Below, piece after piece: positions 46,003 through 57,894 of a DNA stretch of 64,000 nt (position 1 is the stretch's first letter; each line of letters opens with the position of its first letter). The DNA is taken from NCBI GenBank assembly GCA_018524725.1, contig JAEUWP010000130.1, forward strand, positions 62,001 to 126,000. The letters run 5' to 3'. The position numbers were made by a program, and so were the translations under genes. The notes below the pieces were generated by a model. It was not told the origin of the DNA. It worked only from the letters and a program-made list of their open reading frames with translations, and searched no databases. The DNA is from Podaxis mareebaensis (lineage: Eukaryota > Basidiomycota > Agaricomycetes > Agaricales > Agaricaceae).

Positions 46003-47658
46003 CTACCATCGACACTCGCACGTTCTCGTTCGGGTAACGGATTTGAGAGACAATAGCCCCTCCGTGATGGCACTTAACAGCTGAATGTCAGGATGCCCTT
46101 CGGCGCAAATATTAACCTGCATCAGCTTCAACTCTTCCAATCTCCACTGCGGATAGGCACGAGAGCGAAAAAGGTTGTAGATAAGGGTATTTCTTTCTGG
46201 GCCGCTGAGCTAAACGCGAAACTCGCCAATGAGACCAGTCAAAGAGAGATCATATAGAACACTGCTCACCTTCTCCAGCTCACTTGAACTTGTCCACAAA
46301 ACCTGATATGTCAACTCCAGACTCTTCAAATTTGGGAGTGAATCGGCGATGAGGTCCATGTCCTCTGGTGAAAATCGAGTCAAGGATATCTTTAAATGTT
46401 CGAGACCCTTGTCACAGCCGGCGAGACCAGTCAGGAGAGAAGCTAGCTGTGGATAGTCAAGGGTAGAACACTGGCCAGTAAGCGTAAGCCTCCTGAGGTG
46501 CGGGACAAAGGTATGGATATGTGTGGTCAGGCTCGTCAACATGGCATTGTAATCCACTTCCAAGGAAAGTTCTTTCAGGTTGGGTAGGCGTTGGAGATAA
46601 AGCAAATCGTATAGTCGGCGAATGATCGCCTCCAGGCTCCATGAGCTTGGGATGTCCACGGTTGGTCGCCTGATAACCAGACGTTCCAGGTTGTCGGCGT
46701 TGCGCTGCAGAAATTTTACGAAGTGTATCGTGGGTATCAGAGTGCTGAAGCCGATCTCGGCCCGCAGCTCGAGTGACTGGAGGGATGGGAGGTTCTGTAA
46801 ATTCTGGAATAATTTGGAAAGGTTGAAGTCGATTACTTCGAAGGCGAGTGAGCGCAAGGTCGTTTTTAGAGGTGTGATGAGGTGTAGCAGAGCTTTGCGA
46901 GTCCGACGCGCTTGTCGCATTGAGGTTTCGAAACGTGAGTTCGTAATGCGAATGGTCAATGATGACAGATTAAGCAGGAGTTTTGGGTCGAAGACATGGT
47001 GAATGGAAAGGAAGCTGGGCAGTGTCATGTCGATTGTCAAAGCGTGCAATCCTGTCGCAACTCGCTTCATCAATTTCCGGAGAAATCTTGAAAGAGACTT
47101 TGTGGGGTACTGATCATGAACAACAACTGTGACCTCTTGCAGGTGCATACAATGAGTGAGGGACTCCAGGGCTGTTCCGAGGAATCTACGTATCTCCAGC
47201 CTTCGTAGTTTGAGCTCGGCCGAAGTTTGGCCCCTGTCATAGACGGCTTTTCCTTTGCAATCCATCCCGGGCAAGAATGTAGGCCGGATGTATAAGCGAC
47301 GGACTCGAGAAGCGATATTTCCATGTCTATTTGTGACCAAAGATGAAGTCAGTGGGACATATATCGCGCAGATCCGGACCTACCGCATCTGTTCGAACGT
47401 CTTCAAACCAGCTCCATTGTAATCCATTAACCGAACCTCTTCGTACAGCTCATTCATTCCCATCTCAAACAAATAGCGATTAATCCCAATGAGTTTCCAT
47501 ACGAATCCACGAGGCAGATATGCCAGAACCTCCATCCATAGTTCAAGTGGCAAGTCTGGAACGTTCAACTTGCGCACGATCTTGCCCTGGAAGATGTCAT
47601 CGAGCTCTTGTTCCGTCACGAGAGGCGTCTCCTCGATTTCAAGCTGCAGCTGTTGCAT
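46003..47658 (-). CDS. F-box protein with LRR-like C-terminal region
   Basis: The N-terminus holds an F-box-like motif: LNVPDLPLELWMEVLAYLPRGFVWKLIGINRYLFEMGMNEL. An intron (about 47339-47381) leads to a long region of about 350 residues with regular leucine-rich segments (LKSLELTYQVLW, LKELSLEV, LRRLTLTGQ), as in fungal F-box/LRR proteins. A second intron near the 3' end (GTGAGC to TTTAG, about 46215-46270) avoids a stop and adds GPERNTLIYNLFRSRAYPQW to a new end at ...CECRW. F-box proteins recruit substrates to SCF ubiquitin ligases through Skp1. Mushrooms carry hundreds of such genes with unknown targets. Gene appears complete. An eroded paralogue lies at 48770-49910. Confidence 0.8.
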
Positions 47659-47969
47659 GATGAAGGCGGACGGCGTCGCGTTTCAGGGTGTGACAGGGTC
47701 TGCGCATGCACTATATATGTAGTGGCAGCTGGAGTGCACCGTTTAGGCTGTGCGAGGCGCTCATCCCAACTCTTAAGGATTCTAGCCCAGCCTCATCTCC
47801 GGGTTGCCCCGTCATTAGGTGATATTTACATATACTAATAACAAGCCAGTTCTCGACGTCTTGTCAAATTTCGGGGTACTAGGGGGCATGCACTGGCGCT
47901 GATATACTGATATCTTGATCATTGCTGCGGACCGGGAACCCGAGGTCATTCACCAGCTGGTAGATGGTC
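47659..47969. other. Spacer: F-box gene promoter
   Basis: Short spacer between the F-box gene start and the first TIR element. Nothing else recognised. Confidence 0.4.
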
Positions 47970-48137
47970 CAGTCAACCTTCTCATAACCCATAGCACTGA
48001 GTCCTGTGTTCGGACTTTGGGGTATGAGAGAGTACGAGCTATAAGAGGGGACTAAAGCACGAAAAAACGACCTGTCCCCGGGAAGGTTATGGCAGGGTAT
48101 GGGTCACGGGAGGTATGGGTTACGAGAGAGTTAGCTG
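47970..48137. mobile_element. MITE-like element with terminal inverted repeats, copy A
   Basis: A 168-bp sequence bounded by inverted ends. The left end is CAGTCAACCTTCTCATAACC; the right end, reverse-complemented, is CAGCTAACTCTCTCGTAACC. It has no coding capacity. Internal sequence (CCCATAG-CACTGAGTCC-TGTGTTCGG and GGGACTAAAGCACGAAA) is shared with copy B at 60889-61069. The right flank is TA; the left flank is TC, so a TA target duplication is not preserved here. Confidence 0.75.
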
Positions 48138-48769
48138 TATTTGTAGATGATATCCCCGTTTGTGCCCTACCATCAGGCACCAAGTCATCTAATACTACAT
48201 CGTGGGCTGAGCCTTTGGCGTTAGCAAGATAATACAGGCACCAAAGGCGCAGCAGACGGGTATAGACGAACGTCCTATTAAAACTCTATAAACTGAACTA
48301 GCAGCGAACTCCATCGTCAACACCCTCCCTTTGTCAACATTAATCAGAGATACCCCCTCACGGACAACCACGTACAGGTGCGCATCGAGCCTTTATACCT
48401 AATCATCCGTGGAGAGACAATGACACAATATCGATCTCAGGAAAAGTAACTCAGGGCTATATATTTCCCTAATACACATAATCCCGGCAACTCAAATCGC
48501 AAGTTCTCGAGCGGAAAATGTGTTCTAGAGGTGGCAAACTGGCCACATTAGACTATATCAATTGAGCATTAGGGGTCCTCTGGGACAGAACTTGGGGAAG
48601 AGCGTTCATTCTTATAGCCCGAAGCTTAATCTTCCAATTGGGATATCTGCGAGCGCGACAATATTCTTAGACCATATCTTTCAAGACGAGGCCTATGGTA
48701 GGACATGGTATAAGTACACGAAGCAGGGTCTGATAATGATCGGATTCACGGACCTTATCCGGAGAAAAA
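48138..48769. other. Spacer
   Basis: No supported gene. AT-rich, with short frames only. Confidence 0.4.
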
Positions 48770-49910
48770 CCTAATGGATGTATGTACCGCCTTGCGATAC
48801 TGTAGATCCAGGAACTTGAGATTCGGAAATAGGAAAACGAAGGGCTTCAGATGTTGAGGGCCAGAATTGGGCAGCCAGAGTGTAGGTCCTCGATGGAGTG
48901 CGGCTTGACAACGAAGATTACGAGATATAAGATTCAAGAACCTCGGAAAAGACAGGTGATCAAAGAAACGAAGGTGTCTGGCGGAAAAAGTTGGAAGCAA
49001 AAGACTCAGTATGGGTGCCTGAAATTTTCTCAGCAAGGAGACACATGTAATACCAGTCCAATCCCGCCCAGAGCTCCTGTAGCTGGGGCGTTCTCGGAGC
49101 AAGGAACCCTTCCATGAGGAGATTCGTCGTACAGGTAGAATCAGGCATGTCTGCAATTTCGACGCTCGAGGGCACAATAACCAGGTGTTCGAAGTCTCCT
49201 GGGCTCCGGCAGATGAAGGATGCGAAGCTTCTAGGTTTGAGACCCTGCCAGAGGCAATTATGGTTCGTAACTGGAGTGATCGTAAGCAAGCAGGGAAGAC
49301 TGGATAGTTGTATAACGGGTCAGAGAGGTCGAGAGCTAAGGCAACCTCGAGAGTGAGATTCTGAAGACTGGCACAATGATTGTGGCCAGAGCAGCCAACT
49401 CTTTGTTGATTTCAGTCATGCGTTCCCTCCACATCTGAAGCTCCGACCGGAAGAACTTGACAATCCAAGATAAGGGACCGAGAACCTCCTTCGGAAAGAT
49501 TTTAGCGAGGGACAAAAACCTGAGGAGCGTTACTTCGAGCGCCAGGATGGCGGTTTGTAACCCCCAATTGCTCCAGCAGCTTCTAAAGAAGAACAAGAGT
49601 GCTGGCGTATGTTAGTAGTCGCGGAGGACCGTCGTCATCCTGTGCCCCTTATCCAGGTAGAAGGGGGGGCCGGATGTACAAGTAGTGAGCACGGACAGCG
49701 TGGACGGCTATTCATCGTCAATTGTGGCTATTGACACAGCATCGGAAGGCTCGCCAAATTCGTTCAAAGACCTTAATCCCACATCCATCACAATCTGTAA
49801 GGCTAATTCTTCGTAAATCTCATTCATGCCCAGCTCGAACAAAAACCAATTGAGTCCTACTAGAATCTCTGTCCAAACCTCTCCCGGAAGGTTGGGACCT
49901 TCTCTGGGAG
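48770..49910 (-). pseudogene. Eroded F-box/LRR-like paralogue
   Basis: The 5' part (49790-49905) translates as LPGEVWTEILVGLNWFLFELGMNEIYEELAL. This aligns with LPLELWMEVLAYL...LIGINRYLFEMGMNELYEEVRL of the F-box gene at 46003-47658, with about 11 residues of the F-box deleted. Further down, FEHLVIVPSSVEIADMPDS and QLQELWAGLDWYYM match LERLVIRRPTVDIPSSW and NLKELSLEVDYNAM of that gene. The remainder is fragmented between frames and I could not build a continuous model. Both copies have the same orientation and lie about 2 kb apart, so this is a tandem duplicate in decay. Confidence 0.7.
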
Positions 49911-50423
49911 ATTAGATTGAATGGTGTGTATTCTGGACTAATGGTTGTTGATGTTGCATCGAGGCCGTGAGTGATGCCAGAAAAACCATAAAAGAGTCTC
50001 GTACAGTTTGATTGGGACTCGTGTACTGCTTTGCGTTTCTCTCGTGGGTACACTTACCGACTGAGAAACGCCGAATGTCAGGGAATGTTCGGGCAGATTC
50101 ACCTTAGGAGTGTCCGAGCACCGATTGCTCTTGAGTGAATCTTAATATGAACGAGTAAGTGTTAGATGTAGACGAGAAAGTTGGAGGTTTAGCACAGGCA
50201 AATCGGGATAAATTCCGAGAAGAAAGGCACAGGTCACATCCTGACATGATCTATCACTGCATAATTTTTTCTTTCATAGTTTTTCACCCTCCTAAAGAGA
50301 GTTAATGATCGCCCTGGCTTCCCATGATGATCTGATTCCAAATGACTAGGATCTGCACTCGTCTCAGATCTTAAAAGATATACTTCTCTGCTAAGTGCCG
50401 ACATCATCCTCATTTGCCTCGCA
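49911..50423. other. Spacer: RidA-family gene promoter
   Basis: About 500 bp between the F-box relic and the RidA-family gene. No gene seen. Confidence 0.4.
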
Positions 50424-50849
50424 ATGTCAGAAGCGTCAAGTACCCGCTCGCGCCATCAAACAACAAATCCTTACGAGTCTCTTTTCGGATATTCTCGCGG
50501 CGTCCGCAAAGGCCCATTCATATTTATCTCGGGAACAACCTCCACTTCCACACCCGAATCCCCTTCTGAACCTCAAGCACCAGTAATCCTCTACCCGGAC
50601 TCAGCATATGAGCAAACTCTCCACATTTTTCGCACCATAGTCCACTCTGTCGAATCCCTTGGTGGAAAACGCGAGGACATTACTCGAGTGAGGATGTTTG
50701 TGCGCGATGACACTGATTGTAGCGATGTCGGGAGGGCGTTAAAGGAGTTCCTGGGTGATGTTGCGCCAGCTGCCACTATGATTGTTGGTGCTGGGTTCGT
50801 GGACCCTGCGATGAAGGTTGAAATCGAGGCAGATGCGGTTGTGTTGTGA
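50424..50849 (+). CDS. RidA/YjgF/UK114 family protein
   Basis: A single-exon gene of 141 codons. RidA-family proteins are trimeric; the best known members hydrolyse reactive enamine or imine intermediates made by PLP enzymes. Here PYESLFGYSRGVRKGPFIFISGTTS gives the conserved start and SG motif. YEQTLHIFRTIVHSVESLGGKREDITRVRMFV matches the central QT...N..A.L..AG.....V....V region. The C-terminal PAATMIVGAGFVDPAMKVEIEADAVV is the usual end, although the typical active-site Arg sits as VRMFV here rather than in the last motif. No targeting signal is seen. Catalytic activity cannot be assured, as several RidA subgroups lack deaminase function. Confidence 0.9.
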   Translation: MSEASSTRSRHQTTNPYESLFGYSRGVRKGPFIFISGTTSTSTPESPSEPQAPVILYPDSAYEQTLHIFRTIVHSVESLGGKREDITRVRMFVRDDTDCSDVGRALKEFLGDVAPAATMIVGAGFVDPAMKVEIEADAVVL

Positions 50850-51624
50850 TCCACCCTGAGTCTGCATCGCTTATTTCTCCTTTGTATGTGTGTGGGTCCT
50901 AACATTAGTGTGTTTATTCAATTCGTTAACAGGCACCTGTATGGGGTATTTGGTACGGTTTATAATCGTTGTAGAAGGGGCCGATTAGCTTGTACTGTCT
51001 AGTCGCGTAGTGATTATTGAGAGAGGTAAAGGTGAAGGCGAAAAGCGCTCTTGAGTCAACACCGAGTTTTTTCATAAGTAGACACATTTCTTGGGGCATA
51101 CCCTGCTTATACCAAGGGTGCATTTACCTAAATATGAGACAACGCTCTGTTCCCTATCGTTCTTGATCACCACTGTACTTGATATAGGATCATTCTTGTA
51201 TCGATTTCGCTGCTACGCTCTTGCTTTAGTACATTTACGATGAGCCATGATGCCCGGAAACAGAATCTGGCACTATACCTGCCCAATCCAAAATTCCCCT
51301 TGTATCTTCCTGACACCAATACGAATCTGCCCCAATGTTCGAATATTAATTGCTGTGCGAAATCGGTGCCACCTTTCGACATAACACTACTCATCAAACT
51401 CGCAGCCAGTGAGTCGAATGACGATAATACCCTCTCCAGGATAGAAATAAAGCACATGGTACATTCCAAAACAAAGAATGCTACGCTTAAATGTACATGT
51501 CTAAATATTAATATGCTCGAAACGAACACAGTCCGATTCCACTTTAATCCATCCGCGCCCACTCCTTACCTAAGCAAAGACAAAGTGCCCGCACTTCCCA
51601 CTTCCCTCCTTTCCTTTCAACGCA
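50850..51624. other. Convergent spacer
   Basis: The RidA-family gene and the transporter gene converge. A 132-codon frame on the plus strand (51240-51638) has no domain and runs into the transporter 3' end; not called. Confidence 0.4.
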
Positions 51625-54587
51625 TTAATGCACTATAGCACGTCCCTTCGCTCTCCCCTTCCCCGTCCGATCTAAACTATCCCCTGCTCCCTCCTTCAAC
51701 AACAATACACAGAACCCAGCGAGCGCAAACACGACTACGGAGGTGTAGACGGGTACGGCTCTGCTGATCATAAGTAGGGTACCGCCTAGCAGCGGGGCAA
51801 TCATTCCTCCACTGAACGAAAACAAAGCAGGTTGAGGTTAGTATGTGGCACTTGGGCGGAAAAGAAGTATCGAGAGGTGGACGTACATCCTGGATAGAGC
51901 TGAAGCGATTCCACACGCTGTGCCGCGTACTACGAAACCCAATCCGTCAGCATCGGACTAGAACGAGCAGAAACTAAAACGTACCTTTGGTCCCGAATAT
52001 CTCGGGCGTCCATCCATACAGCACCGCCCACATCGTCTACGCACATCATCAAAACCCCGGTCGCTCAAAGCCACAAAAGGGGAACACTCACAGTCGCACT
52101 CAAACTAATCCCAACTGTACTCATCCTCACGGCCCACGTCGACTCCACCATAATAAACACCACGCAAAACGCGGCGGTAGTAAACGTGCTTGCAGCCAAT
52201 GACAAGCGTCGGCCAAGTGAGGATTCGATGAGCCAAGCTCCAAGCTGTTAGTGAGAGGTAGGTCAATTAAGTATACAAGAATGACAAGGATGGATGAACA
52301 TACGATAGCACCAGGCGTCCCGCCAATAGTGAAAATCATTACATCCCACAGATTCTCCTCCAGCGTCTTGGCGGCAGTCATCTCCACCGCACCGTCTTTC
52401 CCCGGCCCAATCTCCAATAGCTTGGGGAAGAAAACATTGAACATTGTAAACGCTGCAAAAAGTCATCAGTAATTCATCCACAACAAAGGGGCGAGAGAAA
52501 TTAGAAATCGATGATTAAGGACTCACCCAAAGACATCGAGAACCAAACAGCCCAAACCAATATTGTTGTCCTGAACCACTCCGGCTCGAGGACCATGCTC
52601 ACCCGGTCCCACCACACCGCTAGAGGTTTCCTCACCCACCTTGGCAAGGCCCTACACTTCCTCTCATACTCGTACACCGAGGACCTCCTACTAATGGTGC
52701 TCAAGCGTCGCGAAGTGCGACGTGAATCAATACCGCCTATGCTAGTGTGCCGACGGAGGTGGGGTGATTGGGAGTCAAGGATGTGTGGCCTGACTGGTGA
52801 CGCAGAGCGGGGTGTCAAGATCCCCTTGTCCTCTTCGTCGTGAACTTTGGAGGTGGTAGCTGCGGTGGAGGAAGGTGCGCGTGACAATTTCGGTGAGGGA
52901 GGATATGAGTCCCGGATTGATGGTGTGAAAGAATGTCCTTCAAGGACAGTAGCAGGGGTTTGCCCGATAGAGTCGTACTGAGTGACGAGTGGTGCCCGGC
53001 TGGACCCCGAACTCTCCGAGGAACTGCTACTCTTTGTTGGGCTTGATCCACCAGTGCCGGTCCCGTCGACATCCCCAGCGTCAAACACCGTAGTCTCATT
53101 CACCTTTGACCGTTTTGGGGTGTTTACAGCAGCGGTAGGTGAAGATGAGGAAGGGGGTTCAGGTGGGTGATGGTCCACGACGTCGCCCAACTCGATTTCC
53201 AAATCCGACCCGTTGAATTTAGAGATCATTTGAAGGGATTCGACGGCTTCTTGCGGTCTACCGGCGTGTACGAGGTACCGGGGCGATTCGTGGAGACGGA
53301 AGAATACAATCCGGGCCAGGAACATTGAAAGTGTCTGTGTAAATGCATTCGTTAAGAGGTCGTTCACCAAATGTCAATGGGAACCATGTCTTAGGGAGAG
53401 GGCGAGGGGAGGGGGAAGGAGGGAATAAATACAAAAAAGTTCGAGTCACACCCCGGCCTTCCCGGGAATCAAGAAGGCGCAGAGAGGACGCGGGGAAAGG
53501 AATGAACGATCTATGTACGTACTATCGATGCCAGAGTCATAAGCAGGTACTTCCACCCCTGGTTCTGGGTCTCAACGTCGCAAGGAGCCACCATTCCACT
53601 GACAGGGCCAGTATCAGAATTTGGGCATGAGTGTTCAGGGAGAACGAGAAGCGCGACAAAGGCGGAGACAACGGAACCAAAGGAAAAGAAGACAGAGAGG
53701 GCCGTTACAAGGTATTGCTTTTCTTTAGGCATGTGTTCGAGAAGGAGGGTGCCATCCGTCGGCATAGAGCCCTAGAGATAAACCATAACGGAGGGTTTAG
53801 TGGTTGTGGAGCATGGAGTGATGTAGGTGATGGCACGTACACCTACGGCACTGCCGAGCAGGAACAACGCGATACATAGAGTTACGAAGCTGTTTGCAAA
53901 CGAAGCGAAAAAGCCAAAGAGGGCGGTGAAGAAAAGAGTCGCGTTGAAGGCTGCGCTGCGGCCCAGGAGATCGGAGCCTGCAGAACGTGAAGGTGTGATT
54001 GAGTTGAAGGACGTAGATGAGTGGATGAATGATGAGATGCCTACATGTCCCCCAGCCAACCGCACCGATCATCATCCCAGCAAACATGGAGGATGATAGA
54101 CTCCCAATGTAGTTGTCCGGTACTGTCAGGGTGCAAGGCATTAGCGACGGCGTTGAATGCGGCAGGGGTGTAGGGAGCCCACCGGAGTAGTGCTGTTGAA
54201 CACGGGGTAAGATGATTGCAATGGCCTGAATCCACATCTACAGGAGAATGAGTATGAGGAGAAGCGGTGAGGGAGAGATGATGTACATTATCCGCCATCC
54301 ATCCTACAGGTTAAAGTCAATCCAGGTTATAAATGAGAGGGGATGTGCCGAGGGTCGACGCACCGAAGCCACACAAGGACAGCAGGGCCCACTGGTAGCT
54401 GCCCATTCCAATCCTATCTATCGTCTTGTCGAGCTGCGCAAGGCTCGTACACGATTGTCACAGCAGGAATGCGAGCGAGAATACGCACAGGAGTTCGTCC
54501 ATCGTGAAGGTCGTCGTCGTCGCTGTCAACGAGGGGTTCCTGTTGCTCGACGTCCAAATCGTCCGGAAAGTAGTTAGCCGAGGACAT
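51625..54587 (-). CDS. Major facilitator superfamily transporter (SV2/sugar-porter-like)
   Basis: The cytoplasmic N-terminus (MSSANYFPDDLDVEQQEPL) is acidic. After an intron the protein reads LDKTIDRIGMGSYQW and LCGFGWMADNMWIQ, the signature opening of the fungal SV2-like transporter group. Membrane segments follow with FAGMMIGAVGWGTCSDLLGR (the MFS motif A region), ALFLLGSAVGGSMPTDGTL, and YLVTALSVFFSFGSVVSAFVALL. Between TM6 and TM7, after RIVFFRLHESPRYLVHAGRP, comes a cytosolic loop of about 190 residues rich in Ser, Pro and Thr. The second half has FTIGGTPGAI, GAWLIESSLGRR, MWAVLYGWTPEIFGTKVRGTA and GMIAPLLGG. Short introns occur throughout. The substrate is unknown; the group contains carboxylate, sugar and phosphate carriers. 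An earlier in-frame ATG (54635) is possible. Confidence 0.88.
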
Positions 54588-54969
54588 GGTGGTGTCCGAC
54601 CAAAAGACAGAGGCACGGGGAGTCAGGGACGCCATGGGGGTAATAAGGAAAAGCGGGCAACGCTTAAGGAAACATAAATGGCGTTGTTGGATGATTAATA
54701 TCCATTCTAATTTTGTCACTCAAATTTTTATCCCCAGCCATGGAGCCTTACCACAGCACCCTCAATCGAGCTCTGGTCATATTTCTGCACACTGTCCAAG
54801 AGCCAGAGCTCTGGACTTCTCAGCAGACCAGCGCTGGAAACGCCGCTGCACTAACCCAGAAGAATGTTTTTCTGGAAAACGTCCATTCGTTCACATCACT
54901 GATGCCAGCGCTCGTGACAATGTCACAGTCATGCCATCATATTTTCGTTCCCTTGCACTCTCGTGAGCC

Positions 54970-57090
54970 ATGAGTCTCTCCTCCTTTCTCCTAAAGTCCA
55001 CCCAGAATGTCGACTCCGAGCTCGACGCCCTGTTCAAATCTCAAGTGTGTAACACTCCATCCAAATTCTCCCCTGGCATTGACTCGATTATCAAGCCTTC
55101 AGCGACAATCTCGGCCCCAGCATCCACTCAAATATCCGAGACGCCGTCCAAGAAAAGAAAGTTAGAGGACCATAAACAAGCAACACAGGTTAAGAGGCCA
55201 AAGTCTAATACCCCTGTGGCACCGGGGGACAAGGAAGATCAGACACCCAAGGTCAGAACTAGCGCTTCAAAGAAATTAAAGGCGAGAACCAAGCCCAAGG
55301 AACCCGAAGAGGAAGAGGACGATGAGGACAATTCAGATATCGAGAATGCTTATCTTCGAGAAAAGGGAGGGGAGAAACCCGATCCGAAGGATAAACCTAT
55401 CGAAGAGGAAGAAAGCAACGATGAAGATGAGGAAGGCGATCCCTCACAACTCGTACACGAATCCCTGACGGGAAAAGGCAAATCAAAATCAAAACGAGGC
55501 TCAAAACAAAAATACGTCCCGCCAGATGAGACGCCAGATCAACGAGACCAACGGACAATCTTCATCGGAAACTTATCCCTCGAAGTTGCTCAAAAACGGG
55601 TGTGTTAACCATAATCGCCAGCCTGCTTTTGTACTAACAGTTGCCCTGTTTCATGCTCCTTCACCTCTCACTTGAAATCTGTAGCCGCTACAAAAACAAC
55701 TCCAACGACACATCCTCTCCTTCATCCCAACCGCTAAAATCGAATCCACCCGGTTCCGCTCAATACCCTTCAGCACACCCACTACTAATCTCTCCACCTC
55801 CGATCCCACCTCCTCAAAACCAACCCACCCGCACAAGAACCCATCCCAACATGAACACGACCGTACTCGCGCCTCCTCCTGGCGTACCCAACAATCCCAA
55901 GATGACGCCGACGACTCTACAGCGAAGAAAGACGAAAAGCAACATCTCAACCCAAACCAAAAGAAGAAAATCGCTTTCATCAATCACGAATTCCACAACA
56001 CCGCTGATACCGTCCACTCCTACATCGTCTTCGCGCACCCTATACCCCAAGAAAACCGACCCAAAAATTTACCGCCTCTCGATCCCGTGATGAATCCGTA
56101 CGAGGCCGCGCGGGAGGCAGTAAAGAAAGCCGATGGGACCATATTTATGGACCGCAGTATTCGCGTGGATTTCGTTGGGAAGACCCGTGGCGTTGGGGCG
56201 GCTAAAGGTGGGGCGGAGCAGGAGAAAGAGGCAGCAGGCGAGGGTACCGAAACCCCTTTTGGTGATGCAGATCCCAAATCGACTCTCTTCGTTGGTAATT
56301 TGGATTTGGCCAGTAAGGAAGAGGATTTACGTGTGTTCTTTGAGGGTTTGATGAAGGCCGAACGCGGCGAGCCACCCGCACCTGAAAACCAGGAAAACGA
56401 CGATCTAGGAGCTTCAAAGAAACCCAGAACATGGGTTACGCGCGTCAGGATCATCCGAGACAAAGACACCCAACTGGGAAAGGGATTTGGATACGTTCAA
56501 TTCATTGTACGCCTAACCTCGTTCTATCCACTCCTCGACTAACACCAGAAAAAAAAAACCAGGACCGCGAATGCGTAGACGAACTCCTCACCCTCGACGC
56601 CTCCCAACTCAAATTTGCCAAACGCAAACTCAGGATCCAACGCTGCAAAACCATCCCAGGAACCAAACTCCCCTCTTCCCTCAAACTCTCCTCCCAGAAA
56701 ACCCCCAACCCCAAAGACAAGACCAAATCCAAATCCAAATCCGATGAAAAGTCCAAACCTCACTCTCGCCCCACCCTTCCACCAACACCAATAACCATTC
56801 CGAAAGGCGATCCTACCCTCGGCCAGAAACTCGCCAATCTGTCTAAAGAACAACGGAAGAAGGCGAAAGCGGCTGACGCAGATCGGATTGCAAGGAGGTT
56901 GGCAAAGAAGAAGGCGAGGATGGCTATGCATACCTCTAAGGATCGGGCTGGCGCTGAGGGTGGTAAGGAGAAGAAACGGGAAAGGGTGAGGAAGGGTGCA
57001 ACGAGTGTTCTTGGCAAGAAACCGGACGCTAAGAAGAAGGTGCGGGTTAGGAGTGAAAAAAGTTTACAAAAGAGGAATATGAAGAAATAG
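54970..57090 (+). CDS. NOP12: Nucleolar RNA-binding protein Nop12 (RBM34 family)
   Basis: The protein is needed for 25S rRNA maturation in yeast and has two RRM domains. An acidic/lysine-rich N-terminus (MSLSSFLLKSTQNVDSELDALF) leads to the first RRM, RTIFIGNLSLEVAQKR, which continues after an intron as PLQKQLQRHILSF. The second RRM has STLFVGNLDLASKEEDLRVFF and RVRIIRDKDTQLGKGFGYVQFI, joined by an intron to DRECVDELL. The tail is rich in Lys and Arg (KKARMAMHTSKDRAG, KKKVRVRSEKSLQKRN), typical of nucleolar proteins. Three exons are inferred; both junctions are in phase. The first RRM is interrupted by a long charged insertion between about 55740 and 56050, as in other Nop12 proteins. Confidence 0.88.
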
Positions 57091-57894
57091 TCGTGGTTTG
57101 CTAAAGCTCTTGTGCTAGGATCCTCATCGAGTAATTATGTATTCGAGTAATAGATGTCCTTCGACATACTTGAATCATGGCATCTGCTAAGAACATTTTA
57201 ATGATCCGCTCGCTACAGTCGCCGAGCCCTTGGAGAAGTCCCAATCAAGTACCACTTGGCCTTGTCAGAGGAGAAAAACAGAAGAGGACCGGAGATGACC
57301 TCAAGCCTACATCATCATGCTATTTTCTATGCCTTCTTCTCCGCTCGTTACCTTGTGTTATTCTTTCTGTAAGCATCTCGTGTCCCATGATGATGTTTAC
57401 GTTATTGACCAGTATTCCTGTCATATTGTTCCCACTTTGTCACACACACGCCCATCCGCCAGACTCATCCACATTCCACCTCGTGTAAGCAGAGGCTTAC
57501 ACAGAAGATGTCGCGGACAGGAGTTCAGGCCAGATTAAGAAAGGTATAAAAGCGAGCTAGACGTAGATTAGATTATTTACTACTTACTACTGTCTCGAAT
57601 ACTACCCGAAGTCCACTGCAGCTCCTCGTTCCCCTCCTTAACGTCCTATCTCCCTAGTGAGTACAACGTACAGCGTACAGCGGCCTTCCACCTCGGAGCA
57701 TTTGTTACCTGCAGATACTACCTTACCGACGAGGGTGAGGCTATCCAGTTCTGGTACACGCTCACCGCATTTCGGATACCGTATCGTTCAGACGGTACGG
57801 TCGTGGAGTAAGGCCGATAACGCGTTGAAGTAGGAGCGCATATTCCCCGAGACCATGAACGCAAGCGGACAAAGGATACCGTGCGGTCGGTATT
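57091..57894. other. Spacer between NOP12 and the P450 relic
   Basis: A TATA-like TATAAAAG at 57544 and a short open frame at about 57677-57811 occur, but no gene can be supported. Near-palindromic ACCGTATC/GGTACGGT segments lie at 57777-57805. Confidence 0.35.

Noticed and set aside
51240..51638. 132-codon plus-strand frame between the RidA-family gene and the transporter gene
   Set aside because: No domain; runs into the transporter 3' end and looks like chance.
57677..57811. Frame reading GAFVTCRYYLTDEGEAIQFW after a TATA-like site
   Set aside because: Looks protein-like, but too short and without a start codon or matching neighbour exons.
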